Shown here piece after piece: positions 1 to 6,345 of a stretch of 13,316 nucleotides of DNA. The translations under genes and the position numbers were made by a program. The notes under the pieces are model-generated. The model was given only the letters and a program-made list of their open reading frames with translations. It did not search any database and was not told the DNA's origin. Source of the stretch: Clostridia bacterium (GTDB lineage Bacteria; Bacillota; Clostridia; Oscillospirales; CAG-272); the NCBI GenBank assembly GCA_900770605.1, contig CAAGKS010000022.1:1-13316 (forward strand), in the 5' to 3' direction. Numbering within the stretch: position 1 is the first letter of the stretch; every line of letters starts with the position of its first letter.

Positions 1-9
1 CATAGTTTG

Positions 10-51
10 GTTTTCTTTTGCTTACCTTTTCTTTTTCAAAAGAAAAGTAAG
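10..51 (+). repeat. Hairpin repeat R1 (T-rich family)
   Basis: This 42-nt unit begins GTTTTCTTTTG and then folds: CTTAC (21-25), one bulged C, TTTTCTTTT (27-35), a tiny loop, AAAAGAAAA (38-46), GTAAG (47-51). It is identical base for base to the copy at 257-298. The leading TTTTCTTTT (11-19) could pair with the same AAAAGAAAA arm, so two exclusive folds are possible. Confidence 0.85.
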
Positions 52-75
52 GGAACTTCTTGAAAGAAGCTTCCC
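51..75 (+). repeat. Bulged hairpin directly after R1
   Basis: GGGAA (51-55) pairs with TTCCC (71-75) and CTTCTT (56-61) with AAGAAG (64-69), with one bulged C at 70 and a GA turn. It shares its first base with R1, so the two hairpins stack directly. There is no following T-run, so it is not a canonical terminator for rightward transcription. Confidence 0.6.
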
Positions 76-103
76 CCTAAGACCCCTTTCAAGAATTTTA
101 AAA

Positions 104-211
104 ACGGACAGTCGAGGTAGCGAAGCGGCGCGAGCGCAATGAATGACAACGCGGTGCGTTGTCAGAACGCGAGCGTGACCGAACCGCAGTAGACCGCCTG
201 TCCCTACAATG
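104..211. repeat. Composite structured intergenic element
   Basis: The element is bounded by GGACAG (106-111) and its reverse complement CTGTCC (198-203). At its centre is a perfect 9-bp hairpin, TGACAACGC (144-152) and GCGTTGTCA (156-164), with a GGT loop. CGCGAGCG motifs lie on both sides (around 129-136 and 168-175). Read on the minus strand the right end gives TGTAGGG, the same end as the inverted repeat at 7029-7098, suggesting related mobile-type intergenic repeats. No protein is evident. Confidence 0.6.
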
Positions 212-256
212 AAGAAACAAAGAAATCTATTTTAAACACTTTAGATTGTTAGCTTT

Positions 257-298
257 GTTTTCTTTTGCTTACCTTTTCTTTTTCAAAAGAAAAGTAAG
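257..298 (+). repeat. Hairpin repeat R2, identical to R1
   Basis: Exact second copy of the 42-nt unit at 10-51, with the same CTTAC/GTAAG end pair and single bulged C. It abuts the next copy at 299 without a spacer. Confidence 0.88.
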
Positions 299-341
299 GT
301 TTTCTTTTGATTACTTTTCTTTTTTCTAAAAGAAAAGTAAT
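299..341 (+). repeat. Hairpin repeat R3, variant ends
   Basis: It has the same GTTTTCTTTTG head, then a perfect 14-bp stem: ATTAC plus TTTTCTTTT (310-323), loop TTCT, AAAAGAAAA plus GTAAT (328-341). Relative to R1/R2 the outermost C-G pair is A-T and the bulged C is gone, so pairing is kept although the bases changed. Confidence 0.85.
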
Positions 342-346
342 ACAAT

Positions 347-389
347 GTTTTCTTTTGCGCACTTTTCTTTTTTCAAAAGAAAAGCGCAA
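347..389 (+). repeat. Hairpin repeat R4, variant ends, next to RBS
   Basis: It has the same head and T/A core as R1-R3, but the outer arm is TTGCGC (355-360) pairing with GCGCAA (384-389); AC at 361-362 is bulged. The stem totals 15 bp. The hairpin ends 4 nt before AAGGAGG at 394-400, so folding could affect translation of the gene at 410. Confidence 0.83.
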
Positions 390-409
390 TACCAAGGAGG
401 AGAATGAGA

Positions 410-1243
410 ATGAATTTTTTTGAATCTATGTTAAAGAGCAAAAATAGCGCAAGAAAGATATCTGCGATAGCTATACTTGTAACCGCCGCGCTTCTTATCG
501 TGGCGACAATAGCACTCGTTGTTTCCTCCGTCGCTTTGGGAAAAGGCGACGACGACCAGAGAGATGAAAACAATGAAGCGCCCACCCCCGCGATCGAATA
601 TACGGTTGTTGAAGCGATCAATGACGAGCTTGACGACCTCGGAGAGATGGTAAAGGTCAAGGATAAGCGTACGGCGCACCCGAACGGCGGAGCTAACCAG
701 TACTACGCGTCTTATAACGTGTCCGTTCCCTCTGTTGTTCAGAAGAACCTTGACGCGATGCTCGTTGCAAACTATAACGCTAACAAGTCGAGCATGGTAA
801 GCGACACCGCTATCGGCGAATGCAACATCCCTGTTGTAAAGAGCGCGGCGGCAGGCGGAACGAGCATAACCATACTCACCTATGACGATGAGAACAATAA
901 GGCTTACACTACGACCTGGCTCACCAACAATGCTGCAAGATACGGCTTCGTGCAGAACGGAAGCTCGTTTATCTACGTTGGAACTCCCCACGCTGCATAC
1001 ATGGCAAAGAGCGGGATCATGAGCATCTCGAGCTACGTAAACGTGCTGAAGGAAAATTCCGTAAAGATCAGCGCACCTGACGCCCTCACAGGCATGTCCG
1101 CGTCCTACGAGATCTATTACATTGCGAGCGGCGCGGAGCTTTCCGTTCCCTCAAACTTTGAATACACGGCTATCTCCGACGGAAACGGCGGATACATCGT
1201 TGCAGTAAATCTTTCAAGACCGACAGCATCGGCAGTACAATAA
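410..1243 (+). CDS. Membrane-anchored VanY-like protein lacking the M15 catalytic motifs
   Basis: Predicted 277 residues. AAGGAGG (394-400) sits 9 nt before the ATG at 410; an in-frame ATG at 404 (279 residues) would be only 3 nt away, so 410 is preferred but 404 is possible. Numbered from 404: a basic N-terminus precedes one hydrophobic helix (about 19-46), then an acidic, Pro-containing linker and an extracellular part. The segment NLDAML (115-120), TTTWLTNNAARYGF (169-182) and YVGTPHAAYM (191-200) resembles the C-terminal half of VanY/M15B D,D-carboxypeptidases, and YEIYYIASG (235-243) resembles a tail seen in clostridial VanY-like proteins. The usual metal-binding SxHxxGxxxD and ExWH motifs are absent, so enzyme activity is unlikely. 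A cell-wall or muropeptide-binding role is inference. The resemblance rests on motif reading only. Confidence 0.6.
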   Translation: MNFFESMLKSKNSARKISAIAILVTAALLIVATIALVVSSVALGKGDDDQRDENNEAPTPAIEYTVVEAINDELDDLGEMVKVKDKRTAHPNGGANQYYASYNVSVPSVVQKNLDAMLVANYNANKSSMVSDTAIGECNIPVVKSAAAGGTSITILTYDDENNKAYTTTWLTNNAARYGFVQNGSSFIYVGTPHAAYMAKSGIMSISSYVNVLKENSVKISAPDALTGMSASYEIYYIASGAELSVPSNFEYTAISDGNGGYIVAVNLSRPTASAVQ

Positions 1244-1253
1244 TAGCATAAAG

Positions 1254-1268
1254 CTTTCACAGTGAAAG
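1254..1268. repeat. Small palindrome after the VanY-like gene
   Basis: CTTTCAC-A-GTGAAAG is a 7+1+7 palindrome 10 nt after the stop codon. It lies upstream of the stronger terminator at 1283 and may add to the 3'-end structure or be an operator. No further support. Confidence 0.45.
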
Positions 1269-1282
1269 TATCTTTAAATAAC

Positions 1283-1327
1283 GCTTATGCGCGGGGCGTT
1301 GCCGCTACTGCGCATAAGCCTTTTATT
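1283..1327 (+). terminator. Intrinsic terminator after the VanY-like gene
   Basis: A perfect 10-bp stem, GCTTATGCGC (1283-1292) and GCGCATAAGC (1310-1319), encloses a 17-nt loop and is followed by CTTTTATT. The stem is GC-rich at its apex side. It separates the first gene from ymdB, although the T-run is short and read-through into ymdB is possible. Confidence 0.75.
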
Positions 1328-1350
1328 AACTTGAATAGAAAGTAAAAGTT

Positions 1351-2121
1351 ATGAAAATTCTTGCAATAGGCGACGTCGTTGGCACAAGGGCGGTCGCTTA
1401 CCTCAAAAACAATCTCTGGGAGCAGAGAAAACGGCTCGGCGCGGATTTCGTTGTGGCAAACGGCGAAAACGCTTCCGATATCCACGGCATCTGCACCTCT
1501 GACGCCGAGGATCTGCTGAGCGCGGGCGTTGATATGATAACGCTTGGCAATCACTCGTTCGGCAGACGCGATATCTGCACTATGCTCGGCGACTCGCAAA
1601 GCATCATTCGCCCTGCAAACTATCCACCGTTCGTTCCCGGCAGCGGCGGCTCGATACTCAATATCTGCGGCTGGCGCGTGCTGACAGTCAACGTGCTCGG
1701 CACGGCGCTTATGGACTCTATGGCGTGTCCGTTTGCCACCGTTGACCGCATACTTGAACGCGAGGCGGGAGACTATGACGTTTCGATCCTCGATATACAC
1801 GCGGAGTCGACCTCCGAGAAGATCGCGCTGGCAAGATATTTTGACGGCAGGATAAACGTTATCTTCGGCACTCACACGCACGTTCAGACCGCTGACGAGC
1901 AGATACTTCCCAAGGGAAGCGGATACATCACAGACCTCGGAATGTCAGGTCCTGCCAACGGAGTTATCGGCGCTGACGCGCAGATAGTTATAGACCGTAT
2001 GAGAACCAAGATCCCCTCTTATTTCAAAGTCGCAGACGGAGAGATAAAGGTCTGCGGCGCGCTCTTTGACCTTGACACCGACACAAAAAAGGTCACAAAG
2101 GTCAGCAGAGTATCGTTTTGA
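1351..2121 (+). CDS. ymdB: YmdB-family metallophosphoesterase
   Basis: 256 residues, the family's usual size. YmdB proteins are cytoplasmic phosphodiesterases acting on 2',3'-cyclic nucleotides and linked in Bacillus to RNA turnover and the switch between motility and biofilm. The metal site is complete: D8 in IGDVV, E39-N40 in NGEN, N67-H68 in GNH, H150 in DIHAE, H175 and H177 in GTHTH. RPANYPP, DIHAESTSEK, THVQTADEQILPKG and ITDLGMSGP are family signatures. The ribosome binding site is poor (only AAAG-like bases before the ATG), unlike its neighbours, and no clear promoter lies in the short gap after the terminator, although TTGCCG/TTTATT with 17-bp spacing (1299-1327) is a weak candidate. 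The next gene starts 13 nt after the stop, so the two are probably co-transcribed. The classical partner rny (RNase Y) is not in view. Confidence 0.93.
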   Translation: MKILAIGDVVGTRAVAYLKNNLWEQRKRLGADFVVANGENASDIHGICTSDAEDLLSAGVDMITLGNHSFGRRDICTMLGDSQSIIRPANYPPFVPGSGGSILNICGWRVLTVNVLGTALMDSMACPFATVDRILEREAGDYDVSILDIHAESTSEKIALARYFDGRINVIFGTHTHVQTADEQILPKGSGYITDLGMSGPANGVIGADAQIVIDRMRTKIPSYFKVADGEIKVCGALFDLDTDTKKVTKVSRVSF

Positions 2122-2134
2122 TCAAGGAGATACT

Positions 2135-2512
2135 ATGGAAAATTCATTGAACACCTATTCGACTGCCGCGCTTGCATACCTTGGAGACTGCATAATAGAG
2201 CTTTGCGTTCGTCAAAGGCTTGTAAAGCAGGGGTTTTCGTCATCGCGCACGCTCAACAAGCAGGCGCTTGAATACGTCCGCGCACCCAAGCAGGCAGAGG
2301 CGATGAAAAATATAATCGAGCTTCTGACCGAGGAGGAAAACGCCGTTTTCCACCGAGGCAGAAATATGGGACATTCCAGCACCCCCAAGTCCGCGACCGT
2401 TGCGGAATACAGAGCCGCTACGGGTATGGAAGCGCTGTTTGGATACCTGCACCTTGCAGGACGTCAGGAGCGCATCGATGAGCTTTTTGCCGCGGCTTAC
2501 CCCGAAAACTGA
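2135..2512 (+). CDS. mrnC: Mini-ribonuclease III
   Basis: 125 residues, standard for Mini-III. It is an RNase III-like enzyme without a dsRNA-binding domain that matures 23S rRNA ends in Firmicutes. Seen motifs: AYLGDCIIE (14-22) with catalytic D18 and E22; RGRNMGHSSTPKSATVAEYRAATG region (74-97); E99 followed by ALFGYLHLAG (100-109). An in-frame ATG upstream at 2066 would overlap ymdB; the ATG at 2135 is chosen because AAGGAG (2124-2129) lies 5 nt before it. In many Firmicutes mrnC sits after cysS; here it follows ymdB, another RNA-metabolism gene, and precedes a PPIase gene. Cytoplasmic; homodimer expected from the family. Confidence 0.93.
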   Translation: MENSLNTYSTAALAYLGDCIIELCVRQRLVKQGFSSSRTLNKQALEYVRAPKQAEAMKNIIELLTEEENAVFHRGRNMGHSSTPKSATVAEYRAATGMEALFGYLHLAGRQERIDELFAAAYPEN

Positions 2513-2536
2513 AATCAAATCAAAAGGAGATATATT

Positions 2537-3043
2537 ATGACAAACCCTATCATTAAAATAACCGTTCGTGATCTCGGCACTATGACCGCAGAGCTCTACC
2601 CCGAGAAAGCTCCCAAGACGGTTGCAAACTTTCTCTCTCTTATCGAGTCCGACTTTTTCTCGGGACTTATCTTCCACAGAGTTATAAAAGGCTTTATGAT
2701 ACAGGGCGGCGGCTACACCGAGGATATGGGTGACACCGATGCGGCTTCCATCAAGGGCGAATTCAAGGCTAACGGCTTTATGCAGAACGATCTCAAGCAC
2801 ACTCGCGGCGTTCTTTCTATGGCTCGTACCTCTGACCCCAACTCCGCTTCCTCTCAGTTCTTTATAATGCACCAGGACGCTCCTCACCTTGACGCTCAGT
2901 ACGCGGGCTTCGGTAAGCTCACCGACGGCTTTGACGTGCTTGACGCTATCGCGTCCACCAAGACAGGCAGCTACGGCTGGTATATGCAGGACGTTCCCAA
3001 GACTCCCATCGTTATTGAGAAGATGGAGATAGTTTCAAGATGA
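2537..3043 (+). CDS. ppiB: Cyclophilin-type peptidyl-prolyl cis-trans isomerase
   Basis: 168 residues forming a single cyclophilin domain with no signal peptide, so a cytoplasmic folding helper that interconverts cis/trans X-Pro bonds. The active-site pattern is intact: FHRVIKGFMIQGG (46-58, catalytic R48), MART (95-98), SSQFFI (105-110), and HLDAQYAGFG (117-126). The position equal to Trp121 of human cyclophilin A is H117, so weak cyclosporin binding is expected, as for many bacterial forms. AAAGGAGA (2523-2530) precedes the ATG at good distance. It is 24 nt after mrnC and is the last gene of the ymdB run. I give ppiB as the family symbol; orthology to a particular ppiB is not proven. Confidence 0.92.
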   Translation: MTNPIIKITVRDLGTMTAELYPEKAPKTVANFLSLIESDFFSGLIFHRVIKGFMIQGGGYTEDMGDTDAASIKGEFKANGFMQNDLKHTRGVLSMARTSDPNSASSQFFIMHQDAPHLDAQYAGFGKLTDGFDVLDAIASTKTGSYGWYMQDVPKTPIVIEKMEIVSR

Positions 3044-3176
3044 CCTTACACGTGACGTTCATAGTACCGTCACCAAGCGTCACCAAAAATTTTAGTTATT
3101 TTCGGTGTCGATTTATATTCAGTTAAGAAATACGTGATATCATATTTTTATCACATATATATGAAAGGAAAACACA
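3044..3176 (+). promoter_or_regulatory. Leader of the ABC transporter gene with alternative stem-loops
   Basis: GTGACG (3052-3057) can pair with CGTCAC at 3068-3073 or at 3078-3083; the latter two belong to a 10-bp-period direct repeat CGTCACCAA. An imperfect hairpin spans 3078-3110, pairing CACCAAAAAT (3081-3090) with ATTTTCGGTG (3098-3107) with one A-C mismatch. Nearer the gene, GTGATA (3134-3139) and TATCAC (3149-3154) form an inverted repeat. TTTAGT/TATATT (3091-3119) and TTCAGT/CATATT (3118-3146) are weak promoter candidates. The competing pairings suggest regulation but prove nothing. Confidence 0.4.
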
Positions 3177-6100
3177 ATGCTTGAACTCAGAAGCATCTGC
3201 AAGCAATACGGAAAAGGCGATTCCGTTGTAAATGCGCTTGGCGGTGTAAACCTCGAATTCAGAGAAAATGAATTCGTATCTATACTCGGCCCCTCGGGTT
3301 GTGGAAAGACTACCCTGCTCAACATCATCGGCGGTCTTGACAGATACACCAGCGGTGACCTCATCATTAACGGAAAATCCACCAAGGATTTTTCGGACTC
3401 GGATTGGGATACCTACCGTAACCACTCCGTTGGCTTTGTTTTTCAGAGCTACAATCTTATCCCTCATCAGACCGTTCTTTCAAACGTTGAGCTTGCGCTG
3501 ACGCTCTCGGGCGTTTCCAAGGCGGAAAGAAGAAAAAGAGCAACTGAGGCGCTTGAGAAGGTTGGACTTGGAGATCAGCTCCACAAAAGACCCAATCAGA
3601 TGTCGGGCGGACAGATGCAGAGAGTTGCTATCGCCCGCGCTCTCGTAAACAACCCCGATATTTTGCTCGCAGATGAGCCCACAGGCGCGCTTGACACGCA
3701 GACCAGCGTTCAGATAATGGAGCTTTTGGGTGAGGTTGCAAAGGACAGACTCGTTATAATGGTAACTCACAACCCCGAGCTTGCCGAGCAGTATTCCACG
3801 AGAATAGTTCGCCTGCGCGACGGTCTTATCGTTGACGATACCAACGTTTATCATAGCGAGAGCGAGGCAGAAGCGGAGAACAAGGTCGCTAAAAAGTCGA
3901 CCAAGGGCAAAAAGAAGAACATGTCCTTCCCCACCGCCCTCTCGCTCTCCTTCAACAATCTTCTCACCAAAAAGGCACGTACCTTCCTTACTTCCTTTGC
4001 GGGTAGTATAGGTATCATAGGAATCGCCCTTATACTCTCACTCTCCAACGGTATTCAGGCGTATATCGACAGAGTTCAGGAGGATACGCTTTCCACCTAT
4101 CCCCTTACAATAACCGCTACCACTCAGGACTACGAGGCATTGCTCTCCGCAATGACCGCAGTATCCGATCAGCAGAGCGGATTTACCGACGACAACAAGA
4201 TCTACGTTGACGACTCGCTCGGAACTATGATGAGCGCTATGTCCTCAACCGTAAAGCAGGACCTCGTTTCCTTCAAGAAATACCTTGAAGAAAACTACTC
4301 CAAGATCGAGGGCGCTTTGAGCGATATTCAGTACACCTACGATTTTGAGCTCCAGGTATATACCGCCGACGGCAAGACGCAGGTAAACCCCACCGTTATT
4401 TTTGACAATATGGGTGAGTCCTTTGCGGGAATGAGCGAGATGATGTCGCTCTCCGGAATGGCAGGCATGGGCGTTATGTCCGAGATGATAAACAACCAGG
4501 AGCTGCTCGATCAGCAGTATGAGCTTGTTGGCGAGAACAGCCATTGGCCCACAAACAAAAACGAGGTCGTTCTGGTAATCGGCAAGGATAACCAAATAAG
4601 CAAGATGACGCTTTATATGCTCGGCGTGCTCGATCAGGGTGAGCTTGAGGGTATTATGAAGGATCTTATGACAACGGGCAAGTACGACTCTACCCCCATC
4701 GATCCTTACGATCTTGACGACTTTATCGGCAGAAAGTTTATGCTGCTCAACACCTCTGATTATTACTATCAGAACGGAAAGACCTACACCGTTGACGGCG
4801 TTGAATACCCCATCTGGAATGACGTACGCGAAAATATCGGCTACGATCAGCAGAGCTTCGTTACCGAAAACGGCGTTGAGCTCGTTATCAGCGGTATCAT
4901 TCGTCCTCGTCCCGAGGCAACTGCCGCATCTATCTCGGGCGCGCTCGGCTACACCAAGGCGCTTACCGACGAGATACTTCGCCTCAACTCCGAGAGCGAT
5001 ATAATCGATCAGCAGAAGAACAAAACGCCCGGATACAACGTTCTTACGGGCCTCGCGTTCGAAAGAACGCACTACACTCCCGAAACTATCCAGACGCTTC
5101 TTGACAAGATAGACCCGAGCACCAAGGAGCAGTTCTTCGCGTTTATGACCGAGCAGATAATGAACAACCCCGAGTTCTCAGGTCAGATAAACGTAACGGA
5201 TCAGGAATCCTTCCTCGGAATGTTTATGCTCGCCCCCACCGAGATGCAGGCTCAGATACTTGAGGGCATTCTCGAGAGTGCCGTTACCAACAACAAGGCA
5301 AGCACGGATATGCTCTTCAATGCGATCACTTATATGACGGGGGGCATCACGGTCACCTCTGACAACTTTATCAGACTTCTGCCCGTGCTTAACGTTGAGC
5401 ACGTAATGCTCGCGCTCATTGGCGTGCAGACCTCCGAGCAGATGCCGATTCCTATAGCTATTCCCGGTCTTATGGAGCTTGCGGGAGAGCAGACTATGCA
5501 GGCGGTATATACAAGCCTTACCGAAAGCATCAAGACACTCACCGTAACGGAGGAGATATTCGTTGCAATACTTGGAACGCTTGAGCCCGACAGTGAAGAA
5601 TTTATCCTCATTGAAGAGACGCTTTACAAGATGGCGCCCCAGACCGATGCAACGCTGGAATCCACGCTCAAGCTCCTCGGCGACGCTGAGGCGGCAGATC
5701 CCGCATCTATAAACTTCTACGCGAAGGATTTTGCATCCAAGGAGATCATAGAGAACTTCATCGCGGACTACAACAAGTCCGTTGACGAGAGCAAGCAGAT
5801 ATCCTACTCCGACATCGTTGGAGCATTGATGTCCTCTGTTTCCATAATCATCGACGTTATCTCTTACGTTCTCATCGCGTTCGTATCCATCTCCCTTGTG
5901 GTTTCCTCGATAATGATAGGTATCATCACCTATATTTCAGTTCTTGAAAGAACCAAGGAGATCGGTATCCTCCGTGCTATCGGCGCTTCCAAGCGCGACG
6001 TTTCCCGCGTATTCAATGCGGAAACGCTTATCGTTGGATTTGGCGCGGGAGCTATTGGAATTCTCTCCACTCTCCTGCTCTGCATCCCCATCAACGCGAT

Positions 6101-6263
6101 CATTCACGCGGCATCGGGTATCGACAGCGTAAGCGCTCAGCTGCCCGCAGTTGGCGGTATCGCACTCGTTATAATCAGTATGCTTCTCACCTTCGTTGCA
6201 GGTCTGATCCCCTCTAAGATCGCCGCAAAGAAGGATCCCGTGGAAGCTCTCAGAAGCGAATAA
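3177..6263 (+). CDS. Fused ABC transporter ATP-binding and FtsX/MacB-type permease protein
   Basis: 1028 residues. The ATPase spans about 1-225: Walker A GPSGCGKT (38-45), Q-loop Q90, signature MSGGQ (142-146), Walker B ILLADE (162-167), H-loop H198. A Lys-rich linker (about 225-248) leads to a membrane helix (about 270-292), an extracellular domain of nearly 600 residues, and three C-terminal helices (about 894-920, 951-973, 991-1011). ERTKEIGILRAIGASKRDV (about 924-942) and the end KKDPVEALRSE are classic FtsX permease marks. Type VII (MacB-like) ABC proteins work as dimers by mechanotransmission, exporting peptides, antibiotics or lipoproteins or sensing envelope stress. The extracellular part is far larger than in E. 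coli MacB and has a Met-rich stretch (412-437). Substrate unknown. RBS AAAGGA (3164-3169). No partner membrane-fusion protein is in view. Confidence 0.92.
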   Translation: MLELRSICKQYGKGDSVVNALGGVNLEFRENEFVSILGPSGCGKTTLLNIIGGLDRYTSGDLIINGKSTKDFSDSDWDTYRNHSVGFVFQSYNLIPHQTVLSNVELALTLSGVSKAERRKRATEALEKVGLGDQLHKRPNQMSGGQMQRVAIARALVNNPDILLADEPTGALDTQTSVQIMELLGEVAKDRLVIMVTHNPELAEQYSTRIVRLRDGLIVDDTNVYHSESEAEAENKVAKKSTKGKKKNMSFPTALSLSFNNLLTKKARTFLTSFAGSIGIIGIALILSLSNGIQAYIDRVQEDTLSTYPLTITATTQDYEALLSAMTAVSDQQSGFTDDNKIYVDDSLGTMMSAMSSTVKQDLVSFKKYLEENYSKIEGALSDIQYTYDFELQVYTADGKTQVNPTVIFDNMGESFAGMSEMMSLSGMAGMGVMSEMINNQELLDQQYELVGENSHWPTNKNEVVLVIGKDNQISKMTLYMLGVLDQGELEGIMKDLMTTGKYDSTPIDPYDLDDFIGRKFMLLNTSDYYYQNGKTYTVDGVEYPIWNDVRENIGYDQQSFVTENGVELVISGIIRPRPEATAASISGALGYTKALTDEILRLNSESDIIDQQKNKTPGYNVLTGLAFERTHYTPETIQTLLDKIDPSTKEQFFAFMTEQIMNNPEFSGQINVTDQESFLGMFMLAPTEMQAQILEGILESAVTNNKASTDMLFNAITYMTGGITVTSDNFIRLLPVLNVEHVMLALIGVQTSEQMPIPIAIPGLMELAGEQTMQAVYTSLTESIKTLTVTEEIFVAILGTLEPDSEEFILIEETLYKMAPQTDATLESTLKLLGDAEAADPASINFYAKDFASKEIIENFIADYNKSVDESKQISYSDIVGALMSSVSIIIDVISYVLIAFVSISLVVSSIMIGIITYISVLERTKEIGILRAIGASKRDVSRVFNAETLIVGFGAGAIGILSTLLLCIPINAIIHAASGIDSVSAQLPAVGGIALVIISMLLTFVAGLIPSKIAAKKDPVEALRSE

Positions 6264-6273
6264 TCGACAATTT

Positions 6274-6309
6274 GAGGCAGAGCTATTGACTATTCAACGG
6301 CTCTGCCTC
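6274..6309 (+). terminator. Stem-loop between the transporter and zinc-ribbon genes
   Basis: GAGGCAGAGC (6274-6283) and GCTCTGCCTC (6300-6309) form a perfect 10-bp stem with a 16-nt loop, 10 nt after the transporter stop. No T-run follows directly; the first is at 6327-6331. It could be an inefficient terminator, an attenuator, or a 3'-end stabiliser that lowers expression of the next gene. Confidence 0.5.
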
Positions 6310-6327
6310 GATAACAGTGATAACAGT
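6310..6327 (+). repeat. 9-bp tandem repeat GATAACAGT x2
   Basis: Two perfect head-to-tail copies of GATAACAGT lie between the stem-loop and the ribosome binding site of the zinc-ribbon gene. ATAACAGT also occurs at 8856-8863 inside a candidate operator. May be a protein-binding site or chance. Confidence 0.5.
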
Positions 6328-6345
6328 TTTTCGAAAGGATTTATT

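Larger units (their letters stand above)
1..403. other. Gene-free leader packed with structured repeats
   Basis: No credible coding region lies here. It holds four copies of a T-rich hairpin repeat (10-51, 257-298, 299-341, 347-389), an 11-bp bulged hairpin at 51-75, and a composite element at 104-211 bounded by GGACAG and CTGTCC. I could not find a convincing -35/-10 pair for the gene that starts at 410; TAGATT near 243-248 is only a weak -10 candidate. The last hairpin ends 4 nt before the AAGGAGG ribosome binding site of that gene. Confidence 0.8.

Noticed and set aside
10..389. CRISPR array from repeats R1-R4
   Set aside because: Copies abut or have 5-nt gaps, there are no unique spacers of constant length, and no cas genes are present.
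3044..3176. Known riboswitch in the transporter leader
   Set aside because: I could not match the short leader to any riboswitch consensus; only simple competing stems are visible.
4245..5072. 275-codon minus-strand reading frame inside the transporter gene
   Set aside because: Fully antisense to a well-supported coding region; the product has no recognisable motif and no ribosome binding site.
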